From Mucilaginibacter tolerans (lineage in GTDB: Bacteria > Bacteroidota > Bacteroidia > Sphingobacteriales > Sphingobacteriaceae): 64,000 nt of DNA. This document shows, one piece after another, positions 1 to 8,323 of this stretch. The stretch spans positions 1-64,000 of the forward strand of contig NZ_JAUMKB010000015.1 in the NCBI RefSeq assembly GCF_030519375.1. The letters are read 5' to 3'. How positions within the stretch are numbered: position 1 is the first letter of the stretch; each line of letters starts with the position of its first letter. A model generated the notes under the pieces. It did no database searches. It saw nothing but the letters and a program-made list of their open reading frames with translations, and had not been told where the DNA came from. The translations under genes were made by a program, and so were the position numbers.

Positions 1-22
1 GGAGAGTAGGTCGGTGCCAAAT
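1..22 (+). rRNA. rrf: 5S ribosomal RNA, 3' end only
   Basis: The first bases (GGAGAGTAGGTCGGTGCC) match the conserved 3' end of Bacteroidota 5S rRNA, the helix IV/V and closing-stem region that usually reads GGGAGAGTAGGTCG.GCC. The rest of the gene lies left of the window. A strong hairpin terminator follows at once, as expected at the end of an rRNA operon. The exact 3' end is uncertain by a few bases because the pairing 5' end is not visible. Confidence 0.85.
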
Positions 23-30
23 TTTACTCA

Positions 31-70
31 GAACCCTGTCCCGATATATCGGGATGGGGTTTCTTGTTTG
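31..70 (+). terminator. Rho-independent terminator of the rRNA operon
   Basis: Bases 32-45 and 48-61 form a long stem with outer arms AACCC/GGGTT and inner arms CCCGAT/ATCGGG, joined through two wobble pairs. A T-rich stretch (TTCTTGTTT) follows. It lies just past the 5S end and points rightward. Confidence 0.8.
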
Positions 71-130
71 GGGGGCTAGGGAGTTGTTAATGGATCGCTC
101 ACCACTCACTGTTTATAAATCAATAGATTA

Positions 131-2659
131 TCAAAAATCAAACGAAGCCAGCGCCCTTATTCCCAACCGGGTGGTATTGGGGTTATTCAGATAGTTAAAA
201 CGTTCTACAAGGTCCACGCGGAAGATTTTAAAGATATTCCCTATTCCTATACTGCCCTCAGTGTACGGCGACTTACCCAGCGTATAAGTTATCGGTACGC
301 CATTTTGGGCAACCGGGTACTGCAACAACGATGGGTTAAGTGCTGGATTATTCTCATCGCGCACGCCCCCATAAAGCACCTTAAACGAGACATACTCCCT
401 CAGCTTTAATTTTTTAAGTAATGGGAATTTGTTTAAGATAAACCCGTTCAAGCAATAATCAATATTCATACCGGCGTAATGGTCGCTTACAAACTCTAAA
501 AAATTCATCAAATTGTACGAATTAGGGTCATAAGTATAGGTTTGGTTGGCGGGGTGTATGGTCAAAAGCGGGAAAGGTACTTGTCCAAAAAGATAGCCGC
601 CTTCCGCAGTTACATCCGCAAAACCCAGCTGTGATAAATAGAACCGCTTATCTATCCTTAAACGCAGATTTTGGTAATTGTAGCTTCCTCCAAAGAAGCC
701 TTTTATACCTTCACGGTAATCCAGGTTGATGATCGGGTATTTGTTGGGAATGGTTATTCGGTAAAGCTTACCCTGCACCAGTTGTTCATGCGGCGCATAA
801 CGCAGATTGACGGAAAGCTCGGTGGTAGTGATGGAATGAACACTATTTTGAAAGTCATCAATAAAATACAACGAGCCTGCCGGTGTTTGTTTCCAGTTTT
901 TAAACTCAAAGTTGTACGAAAAATGGTTCTCAAATTCATTTACATAATTAAGCTTATAATAATTATTGTACAGGTATTTATCATCCACCCCTCTTTTAAA
1001 CGACAGGAAAAACGCATCAGCTTGCCGGAAGGCAATTTCCTCGCCGGGGATCTTTGCTTCACTCTGAACAGTAGCTTTTATATAATTTTCAGGAAATGTA
1101 TAAATCGATTTATTGTTAAATGCATAGGCAGCACTTAGCAGGTATTTAAATTTTTGATCTTTAAAGCCGTAGGCCCCGTAAGTTTCAAAGTAATATCTCG
1201 AACTAAAATCAGGCGTTGTGCGACCGCCAAGACGCACTCGGCCGCCCTCTACTGTATTAAAGCTGTATAAGGCACCCAGCGGACCAACTTCAACCGGACC
1301 AAACGACTTAAAACCAACTGCAACAAGATTAATAAGCTCCATCGTGCGCTTGTAGGATGGCATAGTTTGCAGGCTGTCTATATTTTTGTAAACATTGGCC
1401 TCAATTCCGGTAAGGGTATCCCGCCCGCGACTGTCTGACCAAAACTGATCACCCTGTTGCAAGGCATTTTTAACGGTAACGGTGTTTTCCCCTGCATACA
1501 CGCTATCGGGCCTCGGATTGTCGATCAGGTAATGCTGGTAGGAGATAGTCCGTTCCCCAAAAATCCCTTTGTCCCGGTTTTTATTTGCGCCAAAACTTGC
1601 TTTCATGTCACTTTTGCTCAAGTGATATCGTCCGTCAGGGTTCTTTTCATAACTCAGGTCTACCGACATGCTTTTTACCCAGTTAAGGTTAATGTTCTTA
1701 TTGATGGATAGCCTGGCTTTCTGCACGGCATACCGTCCATCGAGCGTGATGAATATCAGACCTTCAAACAGCATATCGTTGCCATTGCGCGGAGTAAAGC
1801 TAAGTTCCACCATTTTTTTATGGTCAACCTCAATGGTATCGGTAATAAAGAACTTATAAAAGGAGGGTGCGCCATCCGATATCGGGCTCAAAAATTGGTT
1901 GGTCATTAAAAAGATGTTGTTGGAGTAAATGTCCACCTCCGCATACATCCGGTTCAGATAGCTGTTTACACCTTCCTCGTCCACAAAATTCACAATGTTC
2001 ACCTTCTTTTCGCCTTCAATTATCTTTTTGGTTTTTTCGGGATTCTTGCGGTAATAGGTCTGCGTTAATTTCTCTTCCAGGTAAACAGGCAGCAAGGATT
2101 TACCCGGAAAATTGGTGGTGTCACGGTTATCCAGGACGAATTTATATTTACGAAATCCCTTCTTCTCGGATAATTTAGGGTTAACATTGATAAAAGAAAA
2201 CTCGAGCTTTTCATATTGCTCATACTCTGTATAATTGTAGCTTTCCATACGGTTCGAGTCCTTGTGGGCAATTACCTGCCTTATCAGCTCCACGGCCGGA
2301 TTGTCTTTATTCCTGTAGCGCTTTTTTTTGCCGGCGTGAATTGTCACAGACGCCAGTGATTGAACATTGGGCTGCATTTTAACATTTATCATCTGTTCCT
2401 TACCGGCTACAATAGTCCTGATCACCGGCTTGTAACCAACAAATGAAAATTTTAACTGCGTATAGGTTTTTCCGGTTGTGATTGAATATTTACCGTCCAT
2501 ACTGCTGTTTGTGCCGATTGAAGTGCCCGGAAATGAAACCGATACCAGTGGCAGGGGCTGATTAGTTTGGGCATCGGTTATAGTACCGCTGACTATAGTA
2601 TTTTGCCCTTTTGATGTAACAGAGAAAAATAAAAAAATTAACAAAAGGGTATATTTCAT
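131..2659 (-). CDS. DUF5686 outer-membrane protein with carboxypeptidase-regulatory-like domain
   Basis: An 842-residue protein with an N-terminal signal peptide (about residues 1-18, ending SKGQ). Residues 20-95 form a CarboxypepD_reg-like beta-sandwich with the hallmark GxITDxxTxxPLP and FSFVGYKP motifs. The long remainder is rich in aromatic beta-strands and ends LASFDF, as outer-membrane barrels do. This is the architecture of the Bacteroidota DUF5686 family, whose function is not established. Such proteins resemble TonB-dependent receptors but lack the plug. The gene converges on the rRNA operon, from which a terminator separates it, and is transcribed alone. Family is fairly certain, role unknown. 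Confidence 0.8.
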   Translation of the reverse strand: MKYTLLLIFLFFSVTSKGQNTIVSGTITDAQTNQPLPLVSVSFPGTSIGTNSSMDGKYSITTGKTYTQLKFSFVGYKPVIRTIVAGKEQMINVKMQPNVQSLASVTIHAGKKKRYRNKDNPAVELIRQVIAHKDSNRMESYNYTEYEQYEKLEFSFINVNPKLSEKKGFRKYKFVLDNRDTTNFPGKSLLPVYLEEKLTQTYYRKNPEKTKKIIEGEKKVNIVNFVDEEGVNSYLNRMYAEVDIYSNNIFLMTNQFLSPISDGAPSFYKFFITDTIEVDHKKMVELSFTPRNGNDMLFEGLIFITLDGRYAVQKARLSINKNINLNWVKSMSVDLSYEKNPDGRYHLSKSDMKASFGANKNRDKGIFGERTISYQHYLIDNPRPDSVYAGENTVTVKNALQQGDQFWSDSRGRDTLTGIEANVYKNIDSLQTMPSYKRTMELINLVAVGFKSFGPVEVGPLGALYSFNTVEGGRVRLGGRTTPDFSSRYYFETYGAYGFKDQKFKYLLSAAYAFNNKSIYTFPENYIKATVQSEAKIPGEEIAFRQADAFFLSFKRGVDDKYLYNNYYKLNYVNEFENHFSYNFEFKNWKQTPAGSLYFIDDFQNSVHSITTTELSVNLRYAPHEQLVQGKLYRITIPNKYPIINLDYREGIKGFFGGSYNYQNLRLRIDKRFYLSQLGFADVTAEGGYLFGQVPFPLLTIHPANQTYTYDPNSYNLMNFLEFVSDHYAGMNIDYCLNGFILNKFPLLKKLKLREYVSFKVLYGGVRDENNPALNPSLLQYPVAQNGVPITYTLGKSPYTEGSIGIGNIFKIFRVDLVERFNYLNNPNTTRLGIRALASFDF

Positions 2660-3030
2660 GCAGATGGGTTCCAGCCCGGGATTAAAATATGAGTATAACT
2701 AAAATATTTGTTCTTATTAAAAAAGCATATTCCAAAGAAATAGTTTACACTATTTTAATGCAAACTTAACAAGCCGCGCTTTCTGTTAAACGATTTAAGG
2801 GCGAGGATGTTATGATGCCGTAGGAAAAGCCACGGAAGCCGGGCAAGTTTCAATAAGCTTAGGTGTTTTTAATACATGATACGATTCATCCAAAGATGTC
2901 CAACGTATTGCATAAAATTACAACCTGGTTATCTGGCGCAAAACACCGTCCAAGATGTCGCATTTACATGTTTTTGGCCTGCAACAGATAAGCTAATTTT
3001 ATTGTTACTCACTACGCATAGCCGATTTTT
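2660..3030. other. Intergenic region between divergent genes, nothing recognised
   Basis: This 371-bp AT-rich stretch separates two divergently transcribed genes and should hold both promoters. I see no tRNA-like cloverleaf, no open frame with coding character, no clear terminator and no convincing TAnnTTTG box. Confidence 0.4.
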
Positions 3031-3345
3031 ATGAAAATAGTAAGAGTACAATACACCACCCAATTAGAATTCGCTCCGGTAAATCAGGCCAATATCGCCG
3101 CTATAGTTCGTGAGCTGAAAAAATTGAACCGTCCCGGCATTAAATATAGCTGCTGGCTGCTACCTGACGGTAAAACGTTTATGCATTTCGACCAGTTTGA
3201 GACTGAAGAAGATCATCGGTTGTTGACATCGTTAAAGTCTTTCGAAAAATTCGGTGATGAACTATGGGCCAGCGGACTGGAAGAAGAACCCCGATTGGAG
3301 TTGCTTACTTTGGTAGCGTCGACAGAGGAGTTTTGGGACAGCTGA
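3031..3345 (+). CDS. Small ABM-like (dimeric alpha-beta barrel) protein
   Basis: A 104-residue soluble protein without signal peptide or membrane segment. The pattern of an opening beta strand (KIVRVQYTTQ), a helix, a strand around GIKYSCWLLPDGKTFMHFDQF and a second helix resembles the antibiotic-biosynthesis-monooxygenase/stress-responsive ferredoxin-like fold. No catalytic residue can be assigned, so enzymatic activity is not claimed. It is monocistronic and converges on the receiver-like gene to its right. The ATG at 3031 is the only sensible start. It could equally be described as a conserved hypothetical protein. Confidence 0.6.
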   Translation: MKIVRVQYTTQLEFAPVNQANIAAIVRELKKLNRPGIKYSCWLLPDGKTFMHFDQFETEEDHRLLTSLKSFEKFGDELWASGLEEEPRLELLTLVASTEEFWDS

Positions 3346-3417
3346 TCAGTTGACAATTATTAGTTTGCATTATCGTTGCCAGCCGCCAACTGTAAAAGAA
3401 TACCTACTGTAACCGGC

Positions 3418-3726
3418 TTACTGTAAACCGGACAGCGCCATATTAATCTCGGTAGCCAGCAAGCCGCTGCCACCGCCGTAGTGCTGTATAATGGTGATGT
3501 TCGGGTTGTGGGAAGTAAATGCTTCACGAAGAAGTGAATCAGATTCGGGTTCAATGCCACCGCCAAGCAGCACCAGGGTAAAGGGCCGATTTTGGAAAAG
3601 TGAGATGGCATCAGCGTCAGTAAGAGCAGAGCTGCCATTCCATGAGGGGTTATTGTTAATCAGTCTAACCACCGTTTGCACAATTTCCGGGTTGCGGCCT
3701 ACTACCAGTATCTCTGTCTTTTCCAT
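3418..3726 (-). CDS. Receiver-like (pseudo-receiver) protein
   Basis: A 102-residue protein that opens TEILVVGRNPEIVQTVVRLI, like beta1-alpha1 of a CheY-type receiver, and continues with a hydrophobic third strand (FTLVLLGGG). The acidic pair normally after beta1 is replaced by GRN, and no Asp ends beta3 where phosphorylation would occur. It therefore looks like a degenerate receiver that cannot be phosphorylated. It lies 87 bp downstream of hemA on the same strand and could be co-transcribed with it. The fold assignment is inference. An unrelated Rossmann-like small protein is the alternative. Confidence 0.55.
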   Translation of the reverse strand: MEKTEILVVGRNPEIVQTVVRLINNNPSWNGSSALTDADAISLFQNRPFTLVLLGGGIEPESDSLLREAFTSHNPNITIIQHYGGGSGLLATEINMALSGLQ

Positions 3727-3813
3727 ATTACAAAGTTACGTGTTGTAACATATGTTGCAAATGGTTTTATAATCAGGGAATTAATGTTTACGCAGGAGTG
3801 ACGCTATTATGGT

Positions 3814-5064
3814 TCAATGCTTATTCTGAACAGGTACCGCACTCAGATACTGATTAATAGCCTCAATATAATAGCAGCCCTCTGTACTTCCGTTACGCAT
3901 TTTTCCGGCAATGCCATTCATGATCTGCTGTATCTTTTGTTCGGCAGCTATATAAGGGCAACGGGTATGTGGGTTATTCAATTCCTTCTGATGCACTACA
4001 GCTATTCTATTTAGCACAGCTTTAATAGATTGTAACGTGGGAGCATTCTGATGCATGCGGTACCATCCCATAAAATCAGCATGATGCTCAGCAATTATTT
4101 GTAAGGCTTTGGGAGCCTCCGCCGCACGCATTTGCATCGCCTCATCCTTTATCTTAGACAGTGCATCCACATTCACCAGCTTTACGTTCGGCAGCAGACT
4201 TGCATCAGCAGCAACATTGTAAGGTATAGACAAGTCGATAATGAGCTTGTTGCCTTTATTTTCCAGATGCTCTTTTAAAAGAATAGGCTCGGCAGCATTT
4301 GTTGCGGCCAGTATGATGTCAGCAACGGTTACTTCACTGGCAAGATCAGCCATTGGAGCATAATGCAGATTCAGCTCTTTGGCTAACCCGGCGGCCCGAT
4401 CATCGGTACGGTTAATAAGCGTAATGTCGGTCGCACCAAGGTAGTCGATCAGGTTTCTGCAGGTATTACGCCCAATTTTGCCTGTCCCTATCAATAAGAT
4501 CTTTTTATCAGCAGCCGAAGCCAGGTTTTCTTTGATATACTGAACAGCTGCATAAGAAGCCGATACTGTTCCACCACTCAATGTTGTATCGCTCTTAACC
4601 GATTTTGAAGCTTGCAAAACGCTGTTCACCAATCGCTCCATAAAGCTGTTGATGAAATGACGGTCTTTGGAAAATTTAACCGCTTGCTTCAGCTGACCCA
4701 CAATTTCATAATCGCCTAATATCTGTGAATCTAAGCCTGCACCTACTTTAAATAAATGAGCGATGGCTTCATCCCCTTGTTTACAATAAGCCAACTTGGT
4801 GAAGGTTTCGGCATCACCAGTCGTTTGAGTACAAAGCAGGTCGATCAATTGAGAGGCATTCTCAGCACAACCATAAATTTCGGTACGGTTGCAGGTGGAT
4901 AGGATAAATAATGCATTCAAGCCAAACCCGGGAGCCACTTTTAACGCCTCATCGTAATGGATATGACTAATGGCAAACTGACTTCGCGTAGCTGCATCGG
5001 CTTTTTTATAACTGATTCCCGCTACAAAGAAATTATCAGGACTAAGTGGTTTAGAGGAATGCAT
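3814..5064 (-). CDS. hemA: Glutamyl-tRNA reductase
   Basis: This 416-residue enzyme makes glutamate-1-semialdehyde from glutamyl-tRNA with NADPH, the first committed step of C5-pathway tetrapyrrole synthesis. The catalytic-cysteine motif STCNRTEIYG is near residue 57, followed by the family segment AGLDSQILGDYEIVGQLK. A Rossmann NADPH-binding motif (LLIGTGKIGRNT) is near residue 191, and the C-terminal helical dimerisation region ends the protein. Length matches the family. Cytosolic. Haem supply is relevant to the cytochrome bd genes and di-haem cytochrome in this window, but no other hem gene is adjacent. Start at the ATG at 5064. Confidence 0.95.
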   Translation of the reverse strand: MHSSKPLSPDNFFVAGISYKKADAATRSQFAISHIHYDEALKVAPGFGLNALFILSTCNRTEIYGCAENASQLIDLLCTQTTGDAETFTKLAYCKQGDEAIAHLFKVGAGLDSQILGDYEIVGQLKQAVKFSKDRHFINSFMERLVNSVLQASKSVKSDTTLSGGTVSASYAAVQYIKENLASAADKKILLIGTGKIGRNTCRNLIDYLGATDITLINRTDDRAAGLAKELNLHYAPMADLASEVTVADIILAATNAAEPILLKEHLENKGNKLIIDLSIPYNVAADASLLPNVKLVNVDALSKIKDEAMQMRAAEAPKALQIIAEHHADFMGWYRMHQNAPTLQSIKAVLNRIAVVHQKELNNPHTRCPYIAAEQKIQQIMNGIAGKMRNGSTEGCYYIEAINQYLSAVPVQNKH

Positions 5065-5210
5065 TTATTTATTTTTTAGTTCGATACGCTGCGTTTTGTT
5101 CATAAGTTGCCAGGTATTTTGCCTAAGCCGGTACAAATATGCAGTTAGCGGAACTTTTAGGGCGTGATTTTCAACGGATAAAAAAGTGATCTTCGTCAGT
5201 TTTTAGGAGG

Positions 5211-5243
5211 AAAAAACAGGCCCGTAGCCAATACGGGACCTGT
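5211..5243 (-). terminator. Rho-independent terminator after the globin-like gene
   Basis: Read on the minus strand, arms ACAGG-A-CCCGTA and TACGGG-CCTGT enclose a 5-base loop and are followed by six T. It starts about 30 bp past the stop codon of the gene at 5276-5845. Confidence 0.85.
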
Positions 5244-5275
5244 CATTTCAACTAAACAAACGCCATATGAGATTA

Positions 5276-5845
5276 TTACTGCTGTACAACGGTAGTTCTT
5301 AAACTCTCCACTATCTTACCCAGAGAATTGAGCAAATTTGAGGGCACGTTGTTCTTATTGGCGCCTTTTACCAGGTCGCTCACAAAGGCATCAAAGTCGG
5401 CACTGGTAGCTTTACCATTCATACGGGAGTTAGTTGCCGGATCGTGCGCATCCTTCATGCTCAAGCCAATGTAGATATAATCTTTAGCTCCTGTTGCGCC
5501 AGAAACAAAAGTGGTGAGATTTTCGCTCAGGTCCGTAAACCCACTCAGGTCGCCTTTGGTCACTTCTGAAAGTAAAACTGTAAAGTGACCATTTATTCTC
5601 GAGTCTGCAGCGATCACAAAAATGGTACTGTCGATTACGTTGCGTATAGCCAATCGGCCTTTTTCGATCATTGCGCCTGTATGGGTCGGATCTGACACCA
5701 ACGCCGTGCCGCCCAACGAATCATATAATGTTGTACCGGTCATGGGTTTTGGACTGCTTGAGTTTTTACTACACGATTCAGAGAACAGTAGCAATGTCGT
5801 TACCGCAAATACAAATGCCAGGGGCAAAAATGTTAGTTTTTTCAT
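5276..5845 (-). CDS. Truncated-haemoglobin-like lipoprotein
   Basis: A 189-residue protein with a lipoprotein signal peptide (lipobox-like SESC, Cys25). Residues 39-170 follow the group-1 truncated haemoglobin layout: opening TLYDSLGG, a central DSRINGHF segment matching the usual 'P.l..fF' region, then SMKDAH with His134 at the place of the proximal F8 haem ligand. The closing helix ends NNVP, as in family members. The canonical B10 Tyr is not evident, so oxygen chemistry may differ or haem may be absent. It is the second gene of a two-gene unit, 10 bp after the upstream gene, and has its own terminator. Membrane-anchored globin-like domains are uncommon. Confidence 0.7.
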   Translation of the reverse strand: MKKLTFLPLAFVFAVTTLLLFSESCSKNSSSPKPMTGTTLYDSLGGTALVSDPTHTGAMIEKGRLAIRNVIDSTIFVIAADSRINGHFTVLLSEVTKGDLSGFTDLSENLTTFVSGATGAKDYIYIGLSMKDAHDPATNSRMNGKATSADFDAFVSDLVKGANKNNVPSNLLNSLGKIVESLRTTVVQQ

Positions 5846-5855
5846 AAAAGTTGTT

Positions 5856-6281
5856 TTAAATGATTTGAGAAATTAGTTTGTAGATTTTGTAGCCAAAAGA
5901 AGATGCCGCAACCGGGCAGCTATGTTTAAGATTTTCTGCTGTAGGCATGAAGCGCTCCGCTTTGTAGCTAAAATTCGCTTTGAAGTCGTTAACGATCTGA
6001 TCGCCGCTATTTTTACCGGGGGCAAAAGTGAAAACGACGATCCGGCTTTCAGTATTAACCAGGTAATGGTCTACACCTTTTTCACGTGCCATAAATGCTG
6101 AGATTTTATTGGCATCGTCCTGGGTGATGGGTTGTTTGACGTCAATACGTGCCATCACCCTGGTATTCTGGGTGATTTTAGGACGGTATACCATGTAGAT
6201 GTGTACTGTCAATGCCAATACCAGAATCAACAGGGTTGAAAAGGTATAAAGCAGGAATTTTCTGATTGCTCGTTTTTTCAT
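5856..6281 (-). CDS. Single-pass membrane protein of unknown function
   Basis: A 141-residue protein with a basic N-terminus and one membrane helix (about residues 9-30, LLYTFSTLLILVLALTVHI). A soluble domain of about 100 residues with alternating strands and helices follows, recalling a ferredoxin-like/HMA fold (ARIDVKQPITQDDANKISAF). A single cysteine lies in SCPVA near residue 122, so a CxxC metal site is absent. It is the first gene of the unit containing the globin-like lipoprotein, so the two may act together at the membrane, perhaps in gas or redox sensing (inference). I do not recognise the family. Confidence 0.6.
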   Translation of the reverse strand: MKKRAIRKFLLYTFSTLLILVLALTVHIYMVYRPKITQNTRVMARIDVKQPITQDDANKISAFMAREKGVDHYLVNTESRIVVFTFAPGKNSGDQIVNDFKANFSYKAERFMPTAENLKHSCPVAASSFGYKIYKLISQII

Positions 6282-6478
6282 AGCAAGTGCATTTAGTTTT
6301 TAGTTGGTTTATTGTAGTTAGAACTGGCGGGCCGCTGTCGTAATTACGTAATCCTTTTGTGTGGCGGTTTTAGAAAAAGAAAAAATAGTTTTGGGCGATT
6401 ATTCAGGAAGCTTTGCTGTCGACTGATCTGTTAAACTTTTGCTTAGTATATTAGCTTGCAAATTTTAGTGACCTATAA

Positions 6479-7081
6479 ATGAAAAAAGGACGTCTGGAAG
6501 CTTTCAGCGATGGAGTTATCGCCATCATTATTACGATCATGGTACTCGAAATAAAGGTGCCTGAACATGGTGACAACCTGAAGTCGCTCATCCCGCTGAC
6601 GCCTTTTTTCCTGAGTTATGTGTTGAGCTTTGTCAACATCGGTATATATTGGAACAATCATCACCACATGCTTTACCTGGTAAACTCTATTACCGGCAGC
6701 GTTTTATGGGCTAACCTGACCCTGCTTTTTTGGCTGTCGTTAATCCCTTTCGGTACCGAATGGATGGCAAATAACCATTTTGCACCTGTACCTGTAGCAG
6801 TTTATGGCCTGATACTGGTTATGTGCGCGGTGTCTTATATCATACTGGCGTATATATTGGCGAGTCATTGCGGCAAAAATTCCGAACTGGCCCAGGCTTT
6901 AGGTAAAGATTGGAAGGGGAAACTATCCACTGCAACCTATATAATTGGCGTTATTATTGCGTTTTGGTACCCACAGATTGCCTGTGCTTTATACGCACTG
7001 GTAGCCTGCATGTGGCTTATTCCGGACAGGCGCATCGAAAAGAAAGTCATTCATAGAGAAACTTCCGCGACCGAAGAATAA
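6479..7081 (+). CDS. TMEM175-family potassium channel (DUF1211)
   Basis: This 200-residue integral membrane protein begins with the TMEM175 hallmark RLEAFSDGVIAIIITIMVLE; the FSDG motif in the first helix is diagnostic. About six hydrophobic helices follow, ending in a basic tail (RRIEKK). Bacterial members are about 200 residues long and form tetrameric K+-permeable channels in the inner membrane. A short HHH cluster lies in the loop after helix 2 (NNHHHML). The gene stands alone and diverges from the membrane-protein/globin pair. Confidence 0.88.
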   Translation: MKKGRLEAFSDGVIAIIITIMVLEIKVPEHGDNLKSLIPLTPFFLSYVLSFVNIGIYWNNHHHMLYLVNSITGSVLWANLTLLFWLSLIPFGTEWMANNHFAPVPVAVYGLILVMCAVSYIILAYILASHCGKNSELAQALGKDWKGKLSTATYIIGVIIAFWYPQIACALYALVACMWLIPDRRIEKKVIHRETSATEE

Positions 7082-7299
7082 ATCAAATCTTTCCTGACTT
7101 TTTTACCCAAAAATTTAATTTCAAAATCGTCTAACCCAGTGATATGCACGTCGTATAACATTCTAATTAAATTATAATCCGCTTACAATAATTTAATGTT
7201 AAGTGCGTCTGTTTTAATGATTAGTTAATGGTGATTTCACGATATGCATATAATAATCGGCTACACTTGTATGGTAAAGTTTAACCCCGGACTTTAAAG

Positions 7300-8142
7300 A
7301 TGAAATTGACTATTACGATCATCCGCTGCGTTAAAACGCTTCTTTTTGTCTCGCTTATTTTCACCCAGTTTTACTGCAAGGCACAATCCACCCCTCTTCT
7401 GAATGGCTTCGCTCATAATGATTACAGGCATAAGCATCCTTTGTTCGATGCGCTTGACAATGGCTTTACCAATATTGAGGCGGATATATTTTTAAAGAAT
7501 AATAAGCTGATCGTGGCACACGTGTTTCCATATTTCAAGGGTAAACGCACCCTGGAGAATCTTTACTTCAAACCATTGTCTGAAAGAATAGCGCAGAATA
7601 ACGGTAAGATTTATGAAAACTATAATAAACCAGTTATTTTGATGATCGATATAAAGACCAATGCTGACAATACTTACGAGGCACTGAAACCTTTGTTGGA
7701 AAAATATAGTGCGATGCTGACCCATTTGGACGATGGTAAGGTGGTTTATGGCGCGATTACGGTTGTTTTATCCGGTCATAAGCCTTATGATATGATTGGC
7801 GGTGAGCAAAATCGCCTTGCTTTTATCGATGAAGATTTGCGTAAAGTATCGCGGGATACCACCATGACCAATATGTTTACGATGGCCAGCTGCAAGTATT
7901 CAAGATTGTTGCGCTGGGATGGTAAAGGGATATTTCCTGAATCTGAGCGGACCAGGCTATGTACTTTTGTTGCTATAGCACACCGTATGGGCGAAAAAGT
8001 TCGCTTATGGGCCTCTCCCGAAAAGAAGGTGGTTTGGGACGAATTGCTGAAATGCGGCGTCGATCTGATCAATACCGACCGCCTGGTTACGCTGCGCAGA
8101 TACCTAAATTCTAATAGCGTTACGCTGGCAAAAGTCGATTAG
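7300..8142 (+). CDS. Secreted GDPD/PI-PLC-like phosphodiesterase
   Basis: A 280-residue protein with a signal peptide ending at about residue 29 (YCKAQS). The mature part opens with FAHNDYRHKHPLFDALDNGF and then NIEADIF, the His and Glu/Asp pattern of the PLC-like phosphodiesterase superfamily (glycerophosphodiester phosphodiesterases and phosphatidylinositol-specific phospholipase C). The segments VILMIDIKT and VRLWASPEK match later barrel strands, and GVDLINTDR matches the usual C-terminal motif. Its closest annotated relatives are probably the AIM6-type phosphodiesterases. The substrate is unknown. A periplasmic location is likely. Monocistronic. Confidence 0.8.
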   Translation: MKLTITIIRCVKTLLFVSLIFTQFYCKAQSTPLLNGFAHNDYRHKHPLFDALDNGFTNIEADIFLKNNKLIVAHVFPYFKGKRTLENLYFKPLSERIAQNNGKIYENYNKPVILMIDIKTNADNTYEALKPLLEKYSAMLTHLDDGKVVYGAITVVLSGHKPYDMIGGEQNRLAFIDEDLRKVSRDTTMTNMFTMASCKYSRLLRWDGKGIFPESERTRLCTFVAIAHRMGEKVRLWASPEKKVVWDELLKCGVDLINTDRLVTLRRYLNSNSVTLAKVD

Positions 8143-8162
8143 TTTATACTAAAACTTCGCCA

Positions 8163-8195
8163 CTTAATCAACTTGATCCAACCCAATCAACTAAT
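8163..8195. repeat. AATCAACT-type short repeats upstream of cydA
   Basis: Copies of the word TTAATCAACT and CCAATCAACT lie here, separated by a related degenerate copy (TTGATCCAAC). The same word family recurs in the cydA-cydB gap at 9630-9710. I interpret it as a small dispersed intergenic repeat. Confidence 0.5.
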
Positions 8196-8212
8196 TTATA
8201 TTCGAAATAAAT

Positions 8213-8230
8213 TGCGATTACCTCATCGCA
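8213..8230. promoter_or_regulatory. Inverted repeat, possible cyd operator
   Basis: A perfect 6-bp inverted repeat, TGCGAT and ATCGCA, is separated by 6 bp. It lies about 28 bp upstream of a TACCTTTG promoter-like box. No T tract follows, so it is not a terminator. The binding protein is unknown. Confidence 0.4.
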
Positions 8231-8257
8231 GTTAATATCACTTTTACTATTGTCGCT

Positions 8258-8265
8258 TACCTTTG
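8258..8265 (+). promoter_or_regulatory. Candidate -7 box of the cydAB promoter
   Basis: TACCTTTG matches the Bacteroidota -7 consensus TAnnTTTG exactly and lies 58 bp before the cydA start. No clear TTTG -33 element stands at the usual distance upstream, so the promoter may depend on an activator. Confidence 0.5.
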
Positions 8266-8323
8266 GCGTAACAAATTTTTTGCAAAGCAGAATTAAGTTT
8301 TTGCAAATTAATCACCGCTCACT

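Noticed and set aside
31..62. The left-edge hairpin as a terminator for the minus-strand DUF5686 gene as well
   Set aside because: On the minus strand no T tract follows the stem, so it is assigned only to the rRNA operon.
671..1138. 155-codon plus-strand open frame inside the DUF5686 gene
   Set aside because: Antisense to a clear long coding sequence, with no recognisable motif, signal or neighbour support; the composition is that of a shadow frame.
3360..3638. 92-codon minus-strand frame overlapping the receiver-like gene
   Set aside because: It shares most of its length with the 3418-3726 frame, which has a better start and receiver-like strand pattern; this one is Leu/Pro-rich with no fold signature.
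7232..7241. GTGATTTCAC upstream of the GDPD-like gene as a CRP-type site
   Set aside because: The two GTGA/TCAC arms are only 2 bp apart instead of the 6 bp spacing of CRP/FNR sites, and the motif is short enough to occur by chance.
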